In this document: positions 45,957-56,200 of the stretch, piece by piece | How the letters are laid out: each line of letters starts with the position of its first letter | Position numbering within the stretch: position 1 is the first letter of the stretch | Notes under the pieces: model-generated | Told to the model about the DNA's origin: nothing | The model's input: only the letters and a program-made list of their open reading frames with translations | The model's database searches: none | Assembly: GCA_002923375.1 (NCBI GenBank) | Contig: BEIJ01000001.1 | Location: 558,001-622,000, forward strand | Reading direction: 5' to 3' | DNA from: a bacterium HR33 | GTDB taxonomy: Bacteria > Gemmatimonadota > Gemmatimonadetes > Gemmatimonadales > GWC2-71-9 | DNA length: 64,000 nucleotides | Position numbers and translations under genes: made by a program

Positions 45957-48842
45957 ATGCGGCAACTTCTGGTTTTGGCTTTGAGCGCGATATCGGTACT
46001 GCCCCTGGGTGCTCAGACCATCCAGTCGCCGGAGCAATATTTTGGCCATCGGATCGGTGCCGACCGAAAACTGGTAGATTGGGACGGGATCGTAGCGTAC
46101 TTGGATCTGGTAGCGCGGTCCTCCGATCGGGTCAATCTCAGGGAGGTTGGCAAGACCACCCAAGGCAGGCCTTTCCTGCTGCTGGAGATCTCCAGCGAAC
46201 GTAACCTCGCGGACCTCGACCGCTACAAGGCGCTTCAACGGAGGCTCTACTTCCAGGATCATCTCCCCGGCCAGCATCCGGATTCGGTCCACACCGCAGA
46301 GCAGCGGCGCGAGCTGTTCGAAGAACACAAAGCCGTGGTGCTGATCACTTGCACGATCCATTCAACCGAAGTGGGCGCGGCACAGATGACCCTGGAGTTG
46401 GTTCATGACTTGGCGACCAGCAGCGATCCCAAGGTGTTGAAGATCCTGGACAACGTGATCTTTCTTCTGGTGCCGAGCCTCAATCCGGACGGGCAGGACA
46501 TGGTGGTGGAGTGGTACAATCGGTATGTCGGTACCGAATACGAAGCCGGAGCTATGCCCTGGCTCTACCATCATTACGTGGGGCACGACAACAATCGCGA
46601 CATGTACATGCTGACCCAGCAGGAAACTCGTCTCATAGCGGAGGTGCTCTATCGGGACTGGTTTCCATCCATCTGGCTGGACGAGCATCAGATGGGCCCC
46701 ACCGGCCCGCGGATATTTACCATGCCGGCCACCGATCCGATCAATCCCAACGTCCATCCGCTGATCTATCGCCTGAACGGTTTTTACGGGCAAGCTCAGG
46801 CGGCGGCGCTGGAGGCGGCGGGGAAGATCGGGATTATCTACGACTACACCTACACCAACTTCTGGCCGGGTGCTATGGCGTGGACCGGCTGGTGGCACAA
46901 CCAGGTGGGGATGTTGACCGAGGTGGCGAGCGTGCGGATCGCCACTCCCACGTTCCAGCGCTACGCGCGGCTGGGAGAAACTCCCGCGGGGCCGTCTCCG
47001 GGTTTCCAGCAGTTGAGCCAGCAGCGGGCTACCGACACTCTCCCGCCGCCCCGAGATACCCAATTTAGAACCACCTACCCGCGGCCGTGGCTGGGCGGAT
47101 GGTGGCGTCTGAGGGACATTGTGGACTACGAACTCATCGCCACCATGGCGTTGCTGGAAGCCGCAGCCAGCACGCGACGCGAGCTGATCGAGAACATCTA
47201 CGAGATCAATCGCACCACGATCCTTCAATTCCTGGGGGGCGAGGGCGGAACAGCGGTCACCAACGGCGATCTCCAGCAGAGCCGCCGCTCGCGCGACGGA
47301 TCCGAGGGTGGCTACGGGCCGCTCCCGTCTGCGATGGAAAGAGAAAGACCCGGTACCGGACGGGTGATGTCCGGCTTCGCCGGGATCGCCGGAACGCCCT
47401 ATGCGGTGCTGGTCGATCCCGAGGGCGAGAATCCGGTCGATGCAGCCAAGATGTTGCGGCTTTTGGAGCAGAACGGAGTGATCGTGGAGCGAGCAACCGA
47501 GCCCTTCGAAGCCGGAGGGCGGCAGCGCCGGGCGGGAACCTACGTGATCCGGCTGGCCCAGGTCTTCGGCCCGTACGCCAAGGAGATGCTGGAGCGGCAG
47601 ACCTATCCCGAAGTGCGGCCCTCTCCGGAGTCGCCTCCAAGGCCTCCTTATGACGTCACCGCCTGGAGCCTGGACCTTTTGATGGGAGTGGAGACCGAGT
47701 TCGTCGACCGTCCCTTCGACGCCGCTCTGGAAGTGGTACGAGGCGTTCCCTTGCCGGCGGGCCGGGTAGTGGGGTCGGGCAATACTTATCTCGTAGACGG
47801 CAGGTACAACGACGGGTTTGCGGTGGTCAATCAGTTGTGGAACGCGGCCAGCAGAGTGAGGCGGGCGCAAGTGTCCTTTACCGCAGGAGCGGACCGCCAT
47901 CGTTTTGCCACCGGCACCTGGGTGGTGGAAGGGGTGGGCCGGCGCAGAATGGAGGAGCTAGCCGCCCGCTACGGACTGGTGGTTTACGCTGTGAGCTCGG
48001 CTCCTCAAGTGAGCCTGGTGGAGGTGAGGCGGCCGAGGATCGCCCTGTATCAGCCTTGGGGATCGAACATGGACGAAGGGTGGACCCGATGGGTGCTGGA
48101 GCAGTTCGGTTTCGAGTACACGACTTTGCACCCTCAGGACATCCGGGCGGCCGATCCGGAAGCCTCCGGTGAGCTGGAGATCCCGGCGGAGGAGAGAGCG
48201 CTGTGGCCTCCGCACGTGGCGGCAAGGGCGCCGGCGCAGGTGGTGAGGCGGCCGTTGAGAGAGCGTTTCGATGTCATCATCTTCGCGGATCAGAGCGCGA
48301 ACAGCATCCTCCGGGGTAGCGACGCACCGAGTGTCCCGCCGCTCTACCGCGGCGGGATAGGGGAAGGAGGACTGGAAGCTCTGCGGCGTTTCGTGGCCGA
48401 AGGGGGAGCTATTGTGGCGCTGGGGGAGGCTTCCGAGCTCTTCATCCGGCACTGGCCGATACCCGTAAAGAACGCGGCCGAGGGTCTGGACGACGAGGAG
48501 CTGTTGATACCGGGCTCGATAGTCCGGCTGGAAGCCGATCCCCGCCATCCTCTCACCTGGGGAATGCCTGAAGAGACCCATGGATTCTTCATAAGAAATC
48601 CGTTCTTCTCCCTTACCGAGCGGCTCCCCAGCCAGCGGGTTAGCGTTCCGTTGCGCTATCCCAACTCCGACATCCGGGCTTCGGGTTGGGTGAGAGGAGA
48701 GGAGCACCTGGCCGGTCGCGGGGCGGCGGTGGAGGTGGAGTTCGAGGGGGGAGGTCGCCTGAGTCTGCTGGGTATCAGAGTGCAGCACCGGGCGCAGACC
48801 CACGCGACTTTCAAGGTCTTGTTCAACGCGCTGGTGAGATAG
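45957..48842 (+). CDS. Exported M14-family zinc carboxypeptidase
   Basis: This 961-residue protein has a signal peptide (LLVLALSAISVLPLGAQ). An N-terminal M14 domain keeps the HSTE zinc motif (His135, Glu138), SLNPDGQD, DNNRD (211-215) and LDEHQM (His244, third zinc ligand). The large C-terminal part, from about residue 400 to the end, is an extra domain with Rossmann-like turns (VLVDPEGENPVDAAKML and RFDVIIFADQSANSILRG), usual for the long Gemmatimonadota/Bacteroidota M14 proteins. It should cleave peptides outside the cytoplasm. Start ATG with AAGGAGGA 6 bases upstream, the best ribosome site in the area. Confidence 0.9.
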   Translation: MRQLLVLALSAISVLPLGAQTIQSPEQYFGHRIGADRKLVDWDGIVAYLDLVARSSDRVNLREVGKTTQGRPFLLLEISSERNLADLDRYKALQRRLYFQDHLPGQHPDSVHTAEQRRELFEEHKAVVLITCTIHSTEVGAAQMTLELVHDLATSSDPKVLKILDNVIFLLVPSLNPDGQDMVVEWYNRYVGTEYEAGAMPWLYHHYVGHDNNRDMYMLTQQETRLIAEVLYRDWFPSIWLDEHQMGPTGPRIFTMPATDPINPNVHPLIYRLNGFYGQAQAAALEAAGKIGIIYDYTYTNFWPGAMAWTGWWHNQVGMLTEVASVRIATPTFQRYARLGETPAGPSPGFQQLSQQRATDTLPPPRDTQFRTTYPRPWLGGWWRLRDIVDYELIATMALLEAAASTRRELIENIYEINRTTILQFLGGEGGTAVTNGDLQQSRRSRDGSEGGYGPLPSAMERERPGTGRVMSGFAGIAGTPYAVLVDPEGENPVDAAKMLRLLEQNGVIVERATEPFEAGGRQRRAGTYVIRLAQVFGPYAKEMLERQTYPEVRPSPESPPRPPYDVTAWSLDLLMGVETEFVDRPFDAALEVVRGVPLPAGRVVGSGNTYLVDGRYNDGFAVVNQLWNAASRVRRAQVSFTAGADRHRFATGTWVVEGVGRRRMEELAARYGLVVYAVSSAPQVSLVEVRRPRIALYQPWGSNMDEGWTRWVLEQFGFEYTTLHPQDIRAADPEASGELEIPAEERALWPPHVAARAPAQVVRRPLRERFDVIIFADQSANSILRGSDAPSVPPLYRGGIGEGGLEALRRFVAEGGAIVALGEASELFIRHWPIPVKNAAEGLDDEELLIPGSIVRLEADPRHPLTWGMPEETHGFFIRNPFFSLTERLPSQRVSVPLRYPNSDIRASGWVRGEEHLAGRGAAVEVEFEGGGRLSLLGIRVQHRAQTHATFKVLFNALVR

Positions 48843-48851
48843 ACACCCGGT

Positions 48852-50243
48852 TTGTCGGTGCAACCGGCCCTCCGGCGGACGCTCAGCACCGTCGAGTACT
48901 TCACCTTCGGGTTCGGCACCATGATCGGTGTCGGCTGGCTGGTGGTGATCGACGACTGGCTGGGCCGCGGAGGGCCGGCGGGCGCCATGCTGGGGTTCCT
49001 GATCGGAGGAATCCTGTTGCTGCCCGTGGCTCTGACCTACGGCAGGCTGGTGCGGGAGATCCCCGATGCCGGCGCGGAGGTCGCCTATGCCGAACGCGTT
49101 TTTCCCCGCTTTTGGAGTTTCGCGGCGGGGTGGGTAATGGTGCTGGCGTACGCTATCGTATGTCCCTGGGAAGCGGTTGCCATAGGAAATCTCCTGGCAC
49201 GGGCATTTCCGGGCATCGATAAGTTCCCTCTTTACGAGATATCCGGGCGCACCATATACGCCACCCGCTTGGTTGCGGGCTTGCTTCTCACCGGTTGCAT
49301 CGCGTGGGTAAACTATCGGGGCATAAGGCCCAGCGGTCTGTTTCAGGACGTTACCACTTTCGGCCTGATCCTGGCCTTTGCGATCTTCACGGCGTTGGGC
49401 TTCGGGCGCGGCGACGCGTCCAATTGGGAACCCCTCTTTGCGCGGCCCGGTGGACTGGGGGCTGTGGTGTCGGTCGTTTTGGTGCTCCAAATCGTGCCCT
49501 ATTTCATGACCGGTTTCGAATCGATCGCCAAAGCTTCCGAGGAGGCCAAACCGGGTTTCGATCCCAGGAATTTCGCCCGGGCGATCGCAGCAGCGATTGT
49601 GGCCGGAGGAGCTTTTTACTTCCTCGTCGTAGCGGTGGTTTCCTACGTTTATCCCTGGCGTGAAATAGTGGCCGAGGGCATTGGGACCGAGCTCGCTTTC
49701 GAGCGCGCTTTCGGTTCCCGGGCCATAGCGCAGCTCATTCTCCTCGGCGCGATTCTTTCTTTGTTCAAGGTGTTCAACGGTAACTTCGTAGCCGCCACCC
49801 GGCTGGCTTTCGCCCTGGGAAGGCGGGGCTTGGTCCATACTTCGCTGGGCAGGTTGGATCGGCGGACGGGGACTCCGGCGGTTGCAATCTCCTTGCTCGC
49901 CGCGGTCACCGCGGCGGGAGCGTTTCTGGGAGATGCGCTGCTGGTACCGTTTTCTGAGGTCGGGGCGCTGGCTTCCGGAGTAGGGTGGTTTTCGGCCTGC
50001 ACCGCATTTTTGTTGTTGGGAGGAAAGGCGCAACCTGTTCGACACAGAGTACTTGCCGTCTCAGGCGCTGCGGTTGCCGCCGGGATCGTGCTCATGAAAA
50101 TCGTGCCGGTGGTACCCGGCAGCTTCGGTGTGCCGGAGTGGGCTGCCTTCGCCGGATGGTGTGTTCTGGGGTTGACCTTCTGGCTGGCCAGACCGAAGAG
50201 GTCCGGCACTGGCGTCGGGGTGGCCAGCGAGGTACCCTCATAA
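48852..50243 (+). CDS. Amino acid permease (APC superfamily)
   Basis: The 463-residue protein has about 12 hydrophobic helices and the APC pattern: FTFGFGTMIGVGWLVVIDDWL in helix 1, then GAMLGFLIGGILLLPVALTYGRLVREIPDAGAEVAYAERVFP. Unwound-helix Gly residues in TMIGVG are in place. It should import amino acids or small amines by proton or sodium symport. Substrate cannot be read from sequence. It follows the M14 peptidase by 9 bases, which fits uptake of released amino acids. Start at TTG 48852 or GTG 48858. Confidence 0.88.
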   Translation: MSVQPALRRTLSTVEYFTFGFGTMIGVGWLVVIDDWLGRGGPAGAMLGFLIGGILLLPVALTYGRLVREIPDAGAEVAYAERVFPRFWSFAAGWVMVLAYAIVCPWEAVAIGNLLARAFPGIDKFPLYEISGRTIYATRLVAGLLLTGCIAWVNYRGIRPSGLFQDVTTFGLILAFAIFTALGFGRGDASNWEPLFARPGGLGAVVSVVLVLQIVPYFMTGFESIAKASEEAKPGFDPRNFARAIAAAIVAGGAFYFLVVAVVSYVYPWREIVAEGIGTELAFERAFGSRAIAQLILLGAILSLFKVFNGNFVAATRLAFALGRRGLVHTSLGRLDRRTGTPAVAISLLAAVTAAGAFLGDALLVPFSEVGALASGVGWFSACTAFLLLGGKAQPVRHRVLAVSGAAVAAGIVLMKIVPVVPGSFGVPEWAAFAGWCVLGLTFWLARPKRSGTGVGVASEVPS

Positions 50244-50248
50244 AGAGC

Positions 50249-50626
50249 ATGCCCGTCAGCGAAAGCTTCCGTACTTACGTCTTGGAGCAGCTCGATCGTG
50301 CCATACCGCACGTTCGGGCGAAAGACATGTTCGGGGGTGTGGGACTTTACTTTACCGATATCTTCTTCGGAATCATCTTCGACGATGCCCTCTACCTCAA
50401 GGTGAACGATTTTACCCGCCCGCATTTCGAAGCTTACGGCATGGGGCCCTTCAAGCCTTACGGCGAAGAAGGTTCGTCGCTTCAGTTCTACCGCGTGCCC
50501 GAGGAAATTCTAGAAAACCCCGAAGCTCTCAGAGATTGGGCCCGAGAGGCTCTGGCGGTGGCTTTGGAGAAGAAGGCTATGCGGATCGCCGCCGAGAAGA
50601 AGCGACGGCGGCGGACCGGCCGCTGA
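50249..50626 (+). CDS. TfoX N-terminal domain protein
   Basis: This 125-residue protein consists only of a TfoX/Sxy N-terminal domain: AKDMFGGVGLYFTDIFFGIIFDDALYLKVND and KPYGEEGSSLQFYRVPEEILENPEALRDWAREAL. The C-terminal DNA-binding half of classic TfoX regulators is absent. A basic KKAMRIAAEKKRRRRTGR end follows. Stand-alone TfoX-N proteins have no settled function and are not proof of competence. Start ATG 50249, five bases after the permease stop; gene is 10 bases before the methyltransferase. Confidence 0.85.
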   Translation: MPVSESFRTYVLEQLDRAIPHVRAKDMFGGVGLYFTDIFFGIIFDDALYLKVNDFTRPHFEAYGMGPFKPYGEEGSSLQFYRVPEEILENPEALRDWAREALAVALEKKAMRIAAEKKRRRRTGR

Positions 50627-50636
50627 ATTCCCTTCC

Positions 50637-51404
50637 GTGCCGTTCACCTTCCAGGACCATTTTTCCGGCACGGCGCCGGAGTATGCCCGCTACCGGCCGG
50701 GCTACCCTGAAGCGCTTTTCGATTTTCTGGCCCGAGTTTGTCCCGAGCGCGGTTTGGCTTGGGACTGTGCTACCGGCAACGGGCAGGCGGCGGTTTCTCT
50801 GGCCCGCCGTTTCAGAGCCGTGATCGCAACCGACGCCAGCCGAAAGCAGCTGGCCAACGCTTTTCGCCGTCCGAATGTTTTTTACTGGGTGGCGTCGGAG
50901 GCCGACAGCGGGATCCCTGCAGGCTCGGTGGATCTGGTAACGGCAGCCCAGGCTCTGCACTGGTTCGACCGCGAGGCCTTCTATCGAGAAGTTCGCAGGG
51001 TAAGCAAGCCGTGCGGGGTGATAGCCGTCTGGTGTTACCGCCGGTTCAGCGTGAGTCCAGAGATCGATCGCCTAGTGAACCGCTTCAACACCGAGCTAGT
51101 GGGCCCCTATTGGCCCTACGACCGGCAGGTCGTCGATTCCGGGTATCGCAGTTTGGATTTTCCTTTCGATGAGCTGCGAGTGCCCGAGTTCGCGATCCAG
51201 CAGTCCTGGACTCTGGCCGAGCTGGGCAAGTATATAGAGACCTGGTCCTCGGTAAAGCGCTTCCGAGAACTGCGCGGACAGAACCCGGTTCCGGGATTGC
51301 TGGAACAACTGCGCGAGGTCTGGGGCGATCCCGAAGAGCGCAGAATCGTACGGTGGCCTCTGGCAGTGAGGGCGGGTTACGTTTTCGGCAAGGCTGGCGA
51401 ATAG
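50637..51404 (+). CDS. SAM-dependent methyltransferase, class I
   Basis: The 255-residue protein has a methyltransferase core: FSGTAPEYARYRPGYPEALFDFLARV, motif I AWDCATGNGQAAVSLA, motif II VIATDASRKQLANA, and motif IV GSVDLVTAAQALHWFDREAFYREVRRV, matching YcgJ/Coq5-like SAM enzymes related to trans-aconitate methyltransferase. The WPYDRQVVDSGYRSLDFPFDELRVPEF segment is typical of that subgroup. Substrate unknown. GTG start at 50637. No signal peptide. Confidence 0.8.
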   Translation: MPFTFQDHFSGTAPEYARYRPGYPEALFDFLARVCPERGLAWDCATGNGQAAVSLARRFRAVIATDASRKQLANAFRRPNVFYWVASEADSGIPAGSVDLVTAAQALHWFDREAFYREVRRVSKPCGVIAVWCYRRFSVSPEIDRLVNRFNTELVGPYWPYDRQVVDSGYRSLDFPFDELRVPEFAIQQSWTLAELGKYIETWSSVKRFRELRGQNPVPGLLEQLREVWGDPEERRIVRWPLAVRAGYVFGKAGE

Positions 51405-51435
51405 CCCTGGCGACGATCCCGCGAAGGAGCAAAAA

Positions 51436-53064
51436 GTGGGCGTAAAAAAGACGAACCGAACCGTGTGGGCTGTCCGGATAGCGGCTCTCTCGGTCTTTTG
51501 GGGCGGGGATCCGGTCTTGGGGCAGGATCTCCGGGATTCCGGGATCCTGCGCATGTTCACCTCGGGAAGCGAGATTGGCCGGGAGCGTTTCGTGCGTACC
51601 GGCGAGTATTTGGAGACGGAAACGATCATACCGGTGCTCGCGGTCAAGGTGCGCACCAGGGCAACGTACCGATCCGGCAGGCTGGCCGCTTATCGGGCGG
51701 AGGTTTTTCGGCTGCCCCATGACAGCCTGCTACAGACTTATTCGGCGCTCGTGGAGAACGACTCCGTCAAGATCACTCACCGAGCGGGCGGCGGCGAGAG
51801 GCGATGGTCGGTAGCCGCAAGGGTAGATGCGGTTGCGGCATCTCAGAGCCTGGCTGCATTTGGTGATCTGGTGCATAGGGCTCTGGGGCGGGATACCGCG
51901 TTCAGCTTGTGGTCCGCGGAGCGCAACGCCGCCCTAGAGGTGAGAGTGCGCCACTTCGGCGACAGCGTAGTGCTGGTTACCGACCTACTGGACATTACCG
52001 TCCGTTTGGGGCCTACGGGGAGATTTCAGAGCTTCGAGATCCCGGCGCAGCGGTTGAAGGCAGAGCGGGCCGAGACGATGAACCTTCCACCCCTGGCGGG
52101 CCTGGAGCCTCCCCGAGCCGACTACTCGGCTCCTCCCGGTGCGCCGTATTATGCCGAAGAAGTACGCATACCGGTAAGAACTTCCAAAGGTGAGTCCTTT
52201 GAGCTGGCGGGCACGCTCACCGTTCCCAAGACCGGAGCGCCTCCCTACCCCGCGGTGATTCTGATAACCGGATCGGGTGCGCAGGATCGGGACGAGAATC
52301 TTTGGCCTCTGGTGCCCGAGTACCGGCCCTTTCGGGATATAGCGGACCGTCTGAGCCGGGAAGGTTTCGCGGTAGTGCGCTGCGACGATCGCGGTTTTCC
52401 GCCGTCGGGTGGCTCTCGCGACTCGGCCACGATGGAGGACTTTGCGGAGGACGTGATAGCGCAACTCGCGTGGCTGCGCTCGCGCCCGGAGATCGACGGT
52501 GCGCGGGTAGCGCTTATTGGTCACAGCGAGGGTGGCGTCGTGGGTCCCATGGTGGCGGTGCGGGATTCGGCTGTGGCAGCGGTGGTGATCATGGCGGGTT
52601 CGGCGAAACCCGGGATAGAAGTGTTGCGGGACCAACTTATCTGGCCGATCGAGTCGGCGCAGGGTTTGCCGGAAGAGCGCAAGCGGGAGCTGAAAGCCAA
52701 GGCTTTAGAGCAGCTCTCGAGCGACACCGCCGGGTTGTCTCCTTGGATGAGGCATTTCAGGTATTACGATCCGCTGGTGGCGGCCAGGAGGCTTAGGCAG
52801 CCGGTTTTGATCTTGCACGGGGCATTGGACCGCCAGGTGAGCGTAGGGCAGGCCGACACGCTGGCGCGGGCGATCAGGGAGGGAGGCAATAGGGACGTCA
52901 CGGTACGGATTTTCCCCAGGCTCAATCACCTTTTTCTCGTGTCGCCTTCGGACGGTTCACCCGCCGAGTATGCCACCATTCGAGATACCGCAGTGGCGGG
53001 CGAGGTCTTGGAAGTGTTGTCCCGCTGGTTGAGGGAGCGATTGGGAGCGCAGCGGCCCGACTGA
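51436..53064 (+). CDS. Exported alpha/beta hydrolase (peptidase/esterase)
   Basis: This 542-residue protein has a likely signal peptide (N-terminal KKTNRTVWAVRIAALSVFWGGDPVLGQ), an N-terminal beta-rich domain (about 30-240) that recurs in secreted hydrolases, and an alpha/beta-hydrolase domain with ILITGSGAQDRDEN, nucleophile elbow GHSEGG, acid in LHGALDRQVSVG and His in RLNHLFL. It resembles family S9/dienelactone-type exported esterases. The start GTG 51436 has GAAGGAG nearby. A hairpin that could be a terminator follows at 53091. Substrate unknown; it borders the SusC/SusD locus and may act on the same material. Confidence 0.83.
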   Translation: MGVKKTNRTVWAVRIAALSVFWGGDPVLGQDLRDSGILRMFTSGSEIGRERFVRTGEYLETETIIPVLAVKVRTRATYRSGRLAAYRAEVFRLPHDSLLQTYSALVENDSVKITHRAGGGERRWSVAARVDAVAASQSLAAFGDLVHRALGRDTAFSLWSAERNAALEVRVRHFGDSVVLVTDLLDITVRLGPTGRFQSFEIPAQRLKAERAETMNLPPLAGLEPPRADYSAPPGAPYYAEEVRIPVRTSKGESFELAGTLTVPKTGAPPYPAVILITGSGAQDRDENLWPLVPEYRPFRDIADRLSREGFAVVRCDDRGFPPSGGSRDSATMEDFAEDVIAQLAWLRSRPEIDGARVALIGHSEGGVVGPMVAVRDSAVAAVVIMAGSAKPGIEVLRDQLIWPIESAQGLPEERKRELKAKALEQLSSDTAGLSPWMRHFRYYDPLVAARRLRQPVLILHGALDRQVSVGQADTLARAIREGGNRDVTVRIFPRLNHLFLVSPSDGSPAEYATIRDTAVAGEVLEVLSRWLRERLGAQRPD

Positions 53065-53090
53065 CCTTGCTTCCGAATAAAGCCCGAAAA

Positions 53091-53121
53091 TAGCCCGGTC
53101 CTGGCCGGGGGCTAATTTCTT
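53091..53121 (+). terminator. Probable terminator after exported hydrolase
   Basis: TAGCCC (53091-53096) pairs with GGGCTA (53109-53114), with further GG/CC pairing inside, followed by ATTTCTT. The stem is moderate and the T-run weak. It separates the hydrolase gene from the SusC promoter region. Confidence 0.45.
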
Positions 53122-53150
53122 GAAGACCCTCTTGCGCGCCCGGTTGTGGA

Positions 53151-53180
53151 GTCTATACTTGAGTATACTTTTGTATACAA
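53151..53180 (+). promoter_or_regulatory. Three TATAC units in 10-base phase upstream of susC
   Basis: TATAC occurs at 53154-53158, 53164-53168 and 53174-53178, exactly 10 bases apart. Adjacent units form inverted repeats (GTATAC-TTTT-GTATAC, and TATAC-TTGA-GTATA). TATACT is also one base from a -10 hexamer. It lies about 80 bases before the likely susC start and could be a promoter, a regulator operator, or both. Confidence 0.5.
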
Positions 53181-53259
53181 TGGCCGCCGATTAGTTGAAT
53201 ACACGTTTGGCTCTGGTTTTTATTCGCTGACGCCTTCCCGGCACTGCGCGGAGGTAGTT

Positions 53260-56200
53260 ATGGCGGGTTACCTGTTGGAGCTACGACCGAGCGGTTGGAG
53301 ACCGATGAGCAAGACGGCGCTCTTTGCAGCCTGGGCGTCGATTCTTTTAGGGCTTTGCTCGCTGCCGGTTCCCGTGATCGCACAGCAGGTCACCTCCGGA
53401 ACGGTGGTAGATGCTGTAACCCGGCGTCCCTTGGACAATGCTTTCCTTACGATCGAGGGCACCGGGGTGCGAACCACTACCGACCTGCAGGGTCGCTTTC
53501 GTTTCACCGCGCCTCCGGGAACGGTGCGGGTTTTGGTCACGCGGCTGGGTTACCGCCCCGTCACCTTAACCGTGCAGTCGGGTGCCACAGAGGTCGTGGT
53601 CGCCTTGCAGCAGGCTGCGGTTTCGCTGGACGAGGTGGTGGTAACTGGGACTCCCGGAGCGCAACAAGCGCGAGCCTTGGGCAATGCGGTGGACAAACTC
53701 GAAGTAGCGTCGGTGGCCGAAATCGCACCGGCTGCGGATTTGAGCGAGCTGTTGAGCGGCCAGGTCCCCGGGGTACGCATCATGCGCGTGGGAGGTGAGG
53801 TTGGCTCGGGCGGCAACACCCGGATCCGCGGGGTCAGAAGTTTGAGTCTTCCTGCCACCCCTTTGGTTTACGTGGACGGGGTCCGGGTCAACAATGCCGA
53901 CAACGAACCCGGGGTTGGCTTCCGGGCCGTCAACCGACCGTCGAGGATCAACGACCTGAACCCCGAGGAGATCGAGAGCATAGAGGTCATAAAGGGTCCC
54001 GCAGCGGCCACATTATACGGTACCGAGGCGTCCAATGGCGTTATCCAGATCATCACCAAGAAGGGCCGCCAGGGACGGCCTACTGTCAACCTCAGGGTCC
54101 GCCAGGGTGCGGCCTGGCTTCCCGATCCCTTCAATCTTTTCCCGCCCACGTATTACAAGAACAAGGCGGGTGAGATTGTGGAGTTCAACGTGCTGAAGAC
54201 GGACTGCGAGGAGTATGGCAACTGCAATTGGTTCGTGACGGGCCATTTGCAGTCCTACGGCGCGGAGATGCGCGGCGGCTCCGAATCGGTCCAGTACTAT
54301 TTCTCAGCCGACTGGGACCGGGACGAAGGAGCGGTCCCTTACAACTGGAAGCACCGGCTCAGCGGGCGCGCGAATCTTACGTACGTGCCCAACCAGGCGC
54401 TTACTATAGACTTTTCCCTGGGCGGCATCCGGAGCAAAGCTCAGGCGGCGTCCACACAACAACCGGTGACCACCGCCATCATTTGGTCGTGCCCCTCGCC
54501 GGGCTGCGAGAAAGGTAGTGGCACGCCGAACGCCATCGACGGTCCGTTCCGGGGATACATCGCTTACCTGCCCGAGATTTACGAAGAAGACGTGGAAGGC
54601 TTTGAGGACGTAGACCGGACGATTTTCAGCCTGTCGGCCAGACACGAGCCGTTCGCTTGGCTCAACCAGCGTTTGACCGTGGGCGGCGATTATGGACTCA
54701 CCAAAACCTCTCAGCTCTTCAGAGCCACCGGGAGGATAGGGAACATTTTCCCCAACGGACGGCGGGACGTGTGGCACGTGCGCAACACGTTCGTGAACGT
54801 GGACTACGGCGCTACGGCTACGGTGAGGCCGATAGGCCACCTCAGCCTCGCCACGTCCGCCGGAGTGCAGTTCTACCGCAAGGCCCAGGAGATCGTCAGC
54901 GGCCGGGCCGATGTCTTCCCAGTGAAAGCCTTGGAAACCCTGAGTTCCGGTGCTTTGCGGATCTCGGACGAAGATTTCGTGGAGAACAAAACCTTTGGCG
55001 CTTACGTGCAGGAACAGCTCTCCTGGAAAGATCGGATTTTCCTCACCGGGGCGCTCCGGGGAGACGACAACAGCGCCTTCGGCAGACAGTTCGACTTCGT
55101 AATGTACCCCAAGCTCAGCGCTTCTTGGGTGGTGACCGACGAGCCGTTCTTGAGCGACAACCCGCTCATAAGCACTCTCAAGCTCAGGGCCGCCTGGGGT
55201 AAGGCCGGCCAGCAGCCGGACGTCTTCGCGGCCTTGCGCACCTACGAACCTTCGGTGGGTCCGGGAGGAGCTCCCACCCTCACGCCCGGTACCATCGGCA
55301 ACGACAGCCTGAAGCCGGAGGTAGGACGGGAGCTGGAAGTGGGTTTCGATGCCGGACTGTTGAACGAGAGAATCGGCCTGGAATTCACCTACTTCGACCA
55401 GCGCACCGAGGACGCCATCGTCTCGGTTCCGGCCCTCCCGTCCCTGGGCTTCCCGGGTAGCCAATTCCGGAACCTGGGCGTGGTCAGCAACAAAGGCTTC
55501 GAGGTCAATCTTAGAGCACGAGTACTGCGGTCAGCGAATATCGATTTGGACATCAACCTTGCCCTCTCTACCAACTCCAATAAGGTGGTCGACCTTGGTG
55601 GGCTGGACCCCCTGGTTCAGGACGCAACCTCTGGACAGTATCACGTACCGGAATTCCCCCTCGCCGGAATTTTTTTCAAGCGAGTGGTTGCCGCAGACAC
55701 CGTCACTCAGGCGGGACGTCGCGTCGCCACCAACGTGATGTGCGAGGGGGGTGAGGTCGTTCCGGGAACCAATTTCTCTCGGGGCGGTGGGGCCCCCGTC
55801 CCCTGTGCCCAGGCGCCCTTCGTGTACTGGGGCCAGCCGGTCCCCACGCGCGAGGGTAGTGTAAGCGCAACGCTCACCCTGTTTCAAAATCTCCAGTTGT
55901 TCGGCTTGGTGGACTATGTGGATGGTCACAAGCTGATCAGTGGCGACCTGGCCGCGGTACACCGCTTCTTTTTGAATTCCAAGGCCATCCTCGAGCGCAA
56001 GGACCCGATCCTGTTGGGCTACGAGGCCCTGGGCGGTCTCGGCCTGTGGCAGCCGGGGATCATCGATGGCGGTTTCGCCAAGCTGCGGACGGTGACCCTG
56101 AGTTACACCCTTCCCTCAACGTGGGCCCAGAAGATCCGAGCGTCCAGAGCTTCGCTCATCGCGTCCTTCGAGAATCTCGCCACCTTGTGGGTGGCCCAGA

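Noticed and set aside
46362-47900. Long antisense open frame inside the M14 peptidase gene
   Set aside because: It has no start context, no domain match and follows from the high GC at the third codon position. Several similar antisense frames in kgd (7007-8308), polX (24317-26251) and 47958-50045 were dropped for the same reason.
50249-50626. Competence regulator tied to the pilin cassette
   Set aside because: Only the TfoX N-terminal domain is present; it is 30 kb from the pilins and in a different operon.
53146-53259. Longer N-terminus of the SusC protein from ATG 53146
   Set aside because: It would place coding sequence over the TATAC boxes and put over 50 residues before the signal peptide. 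GGAGG before ATG 53260 gives a better start.
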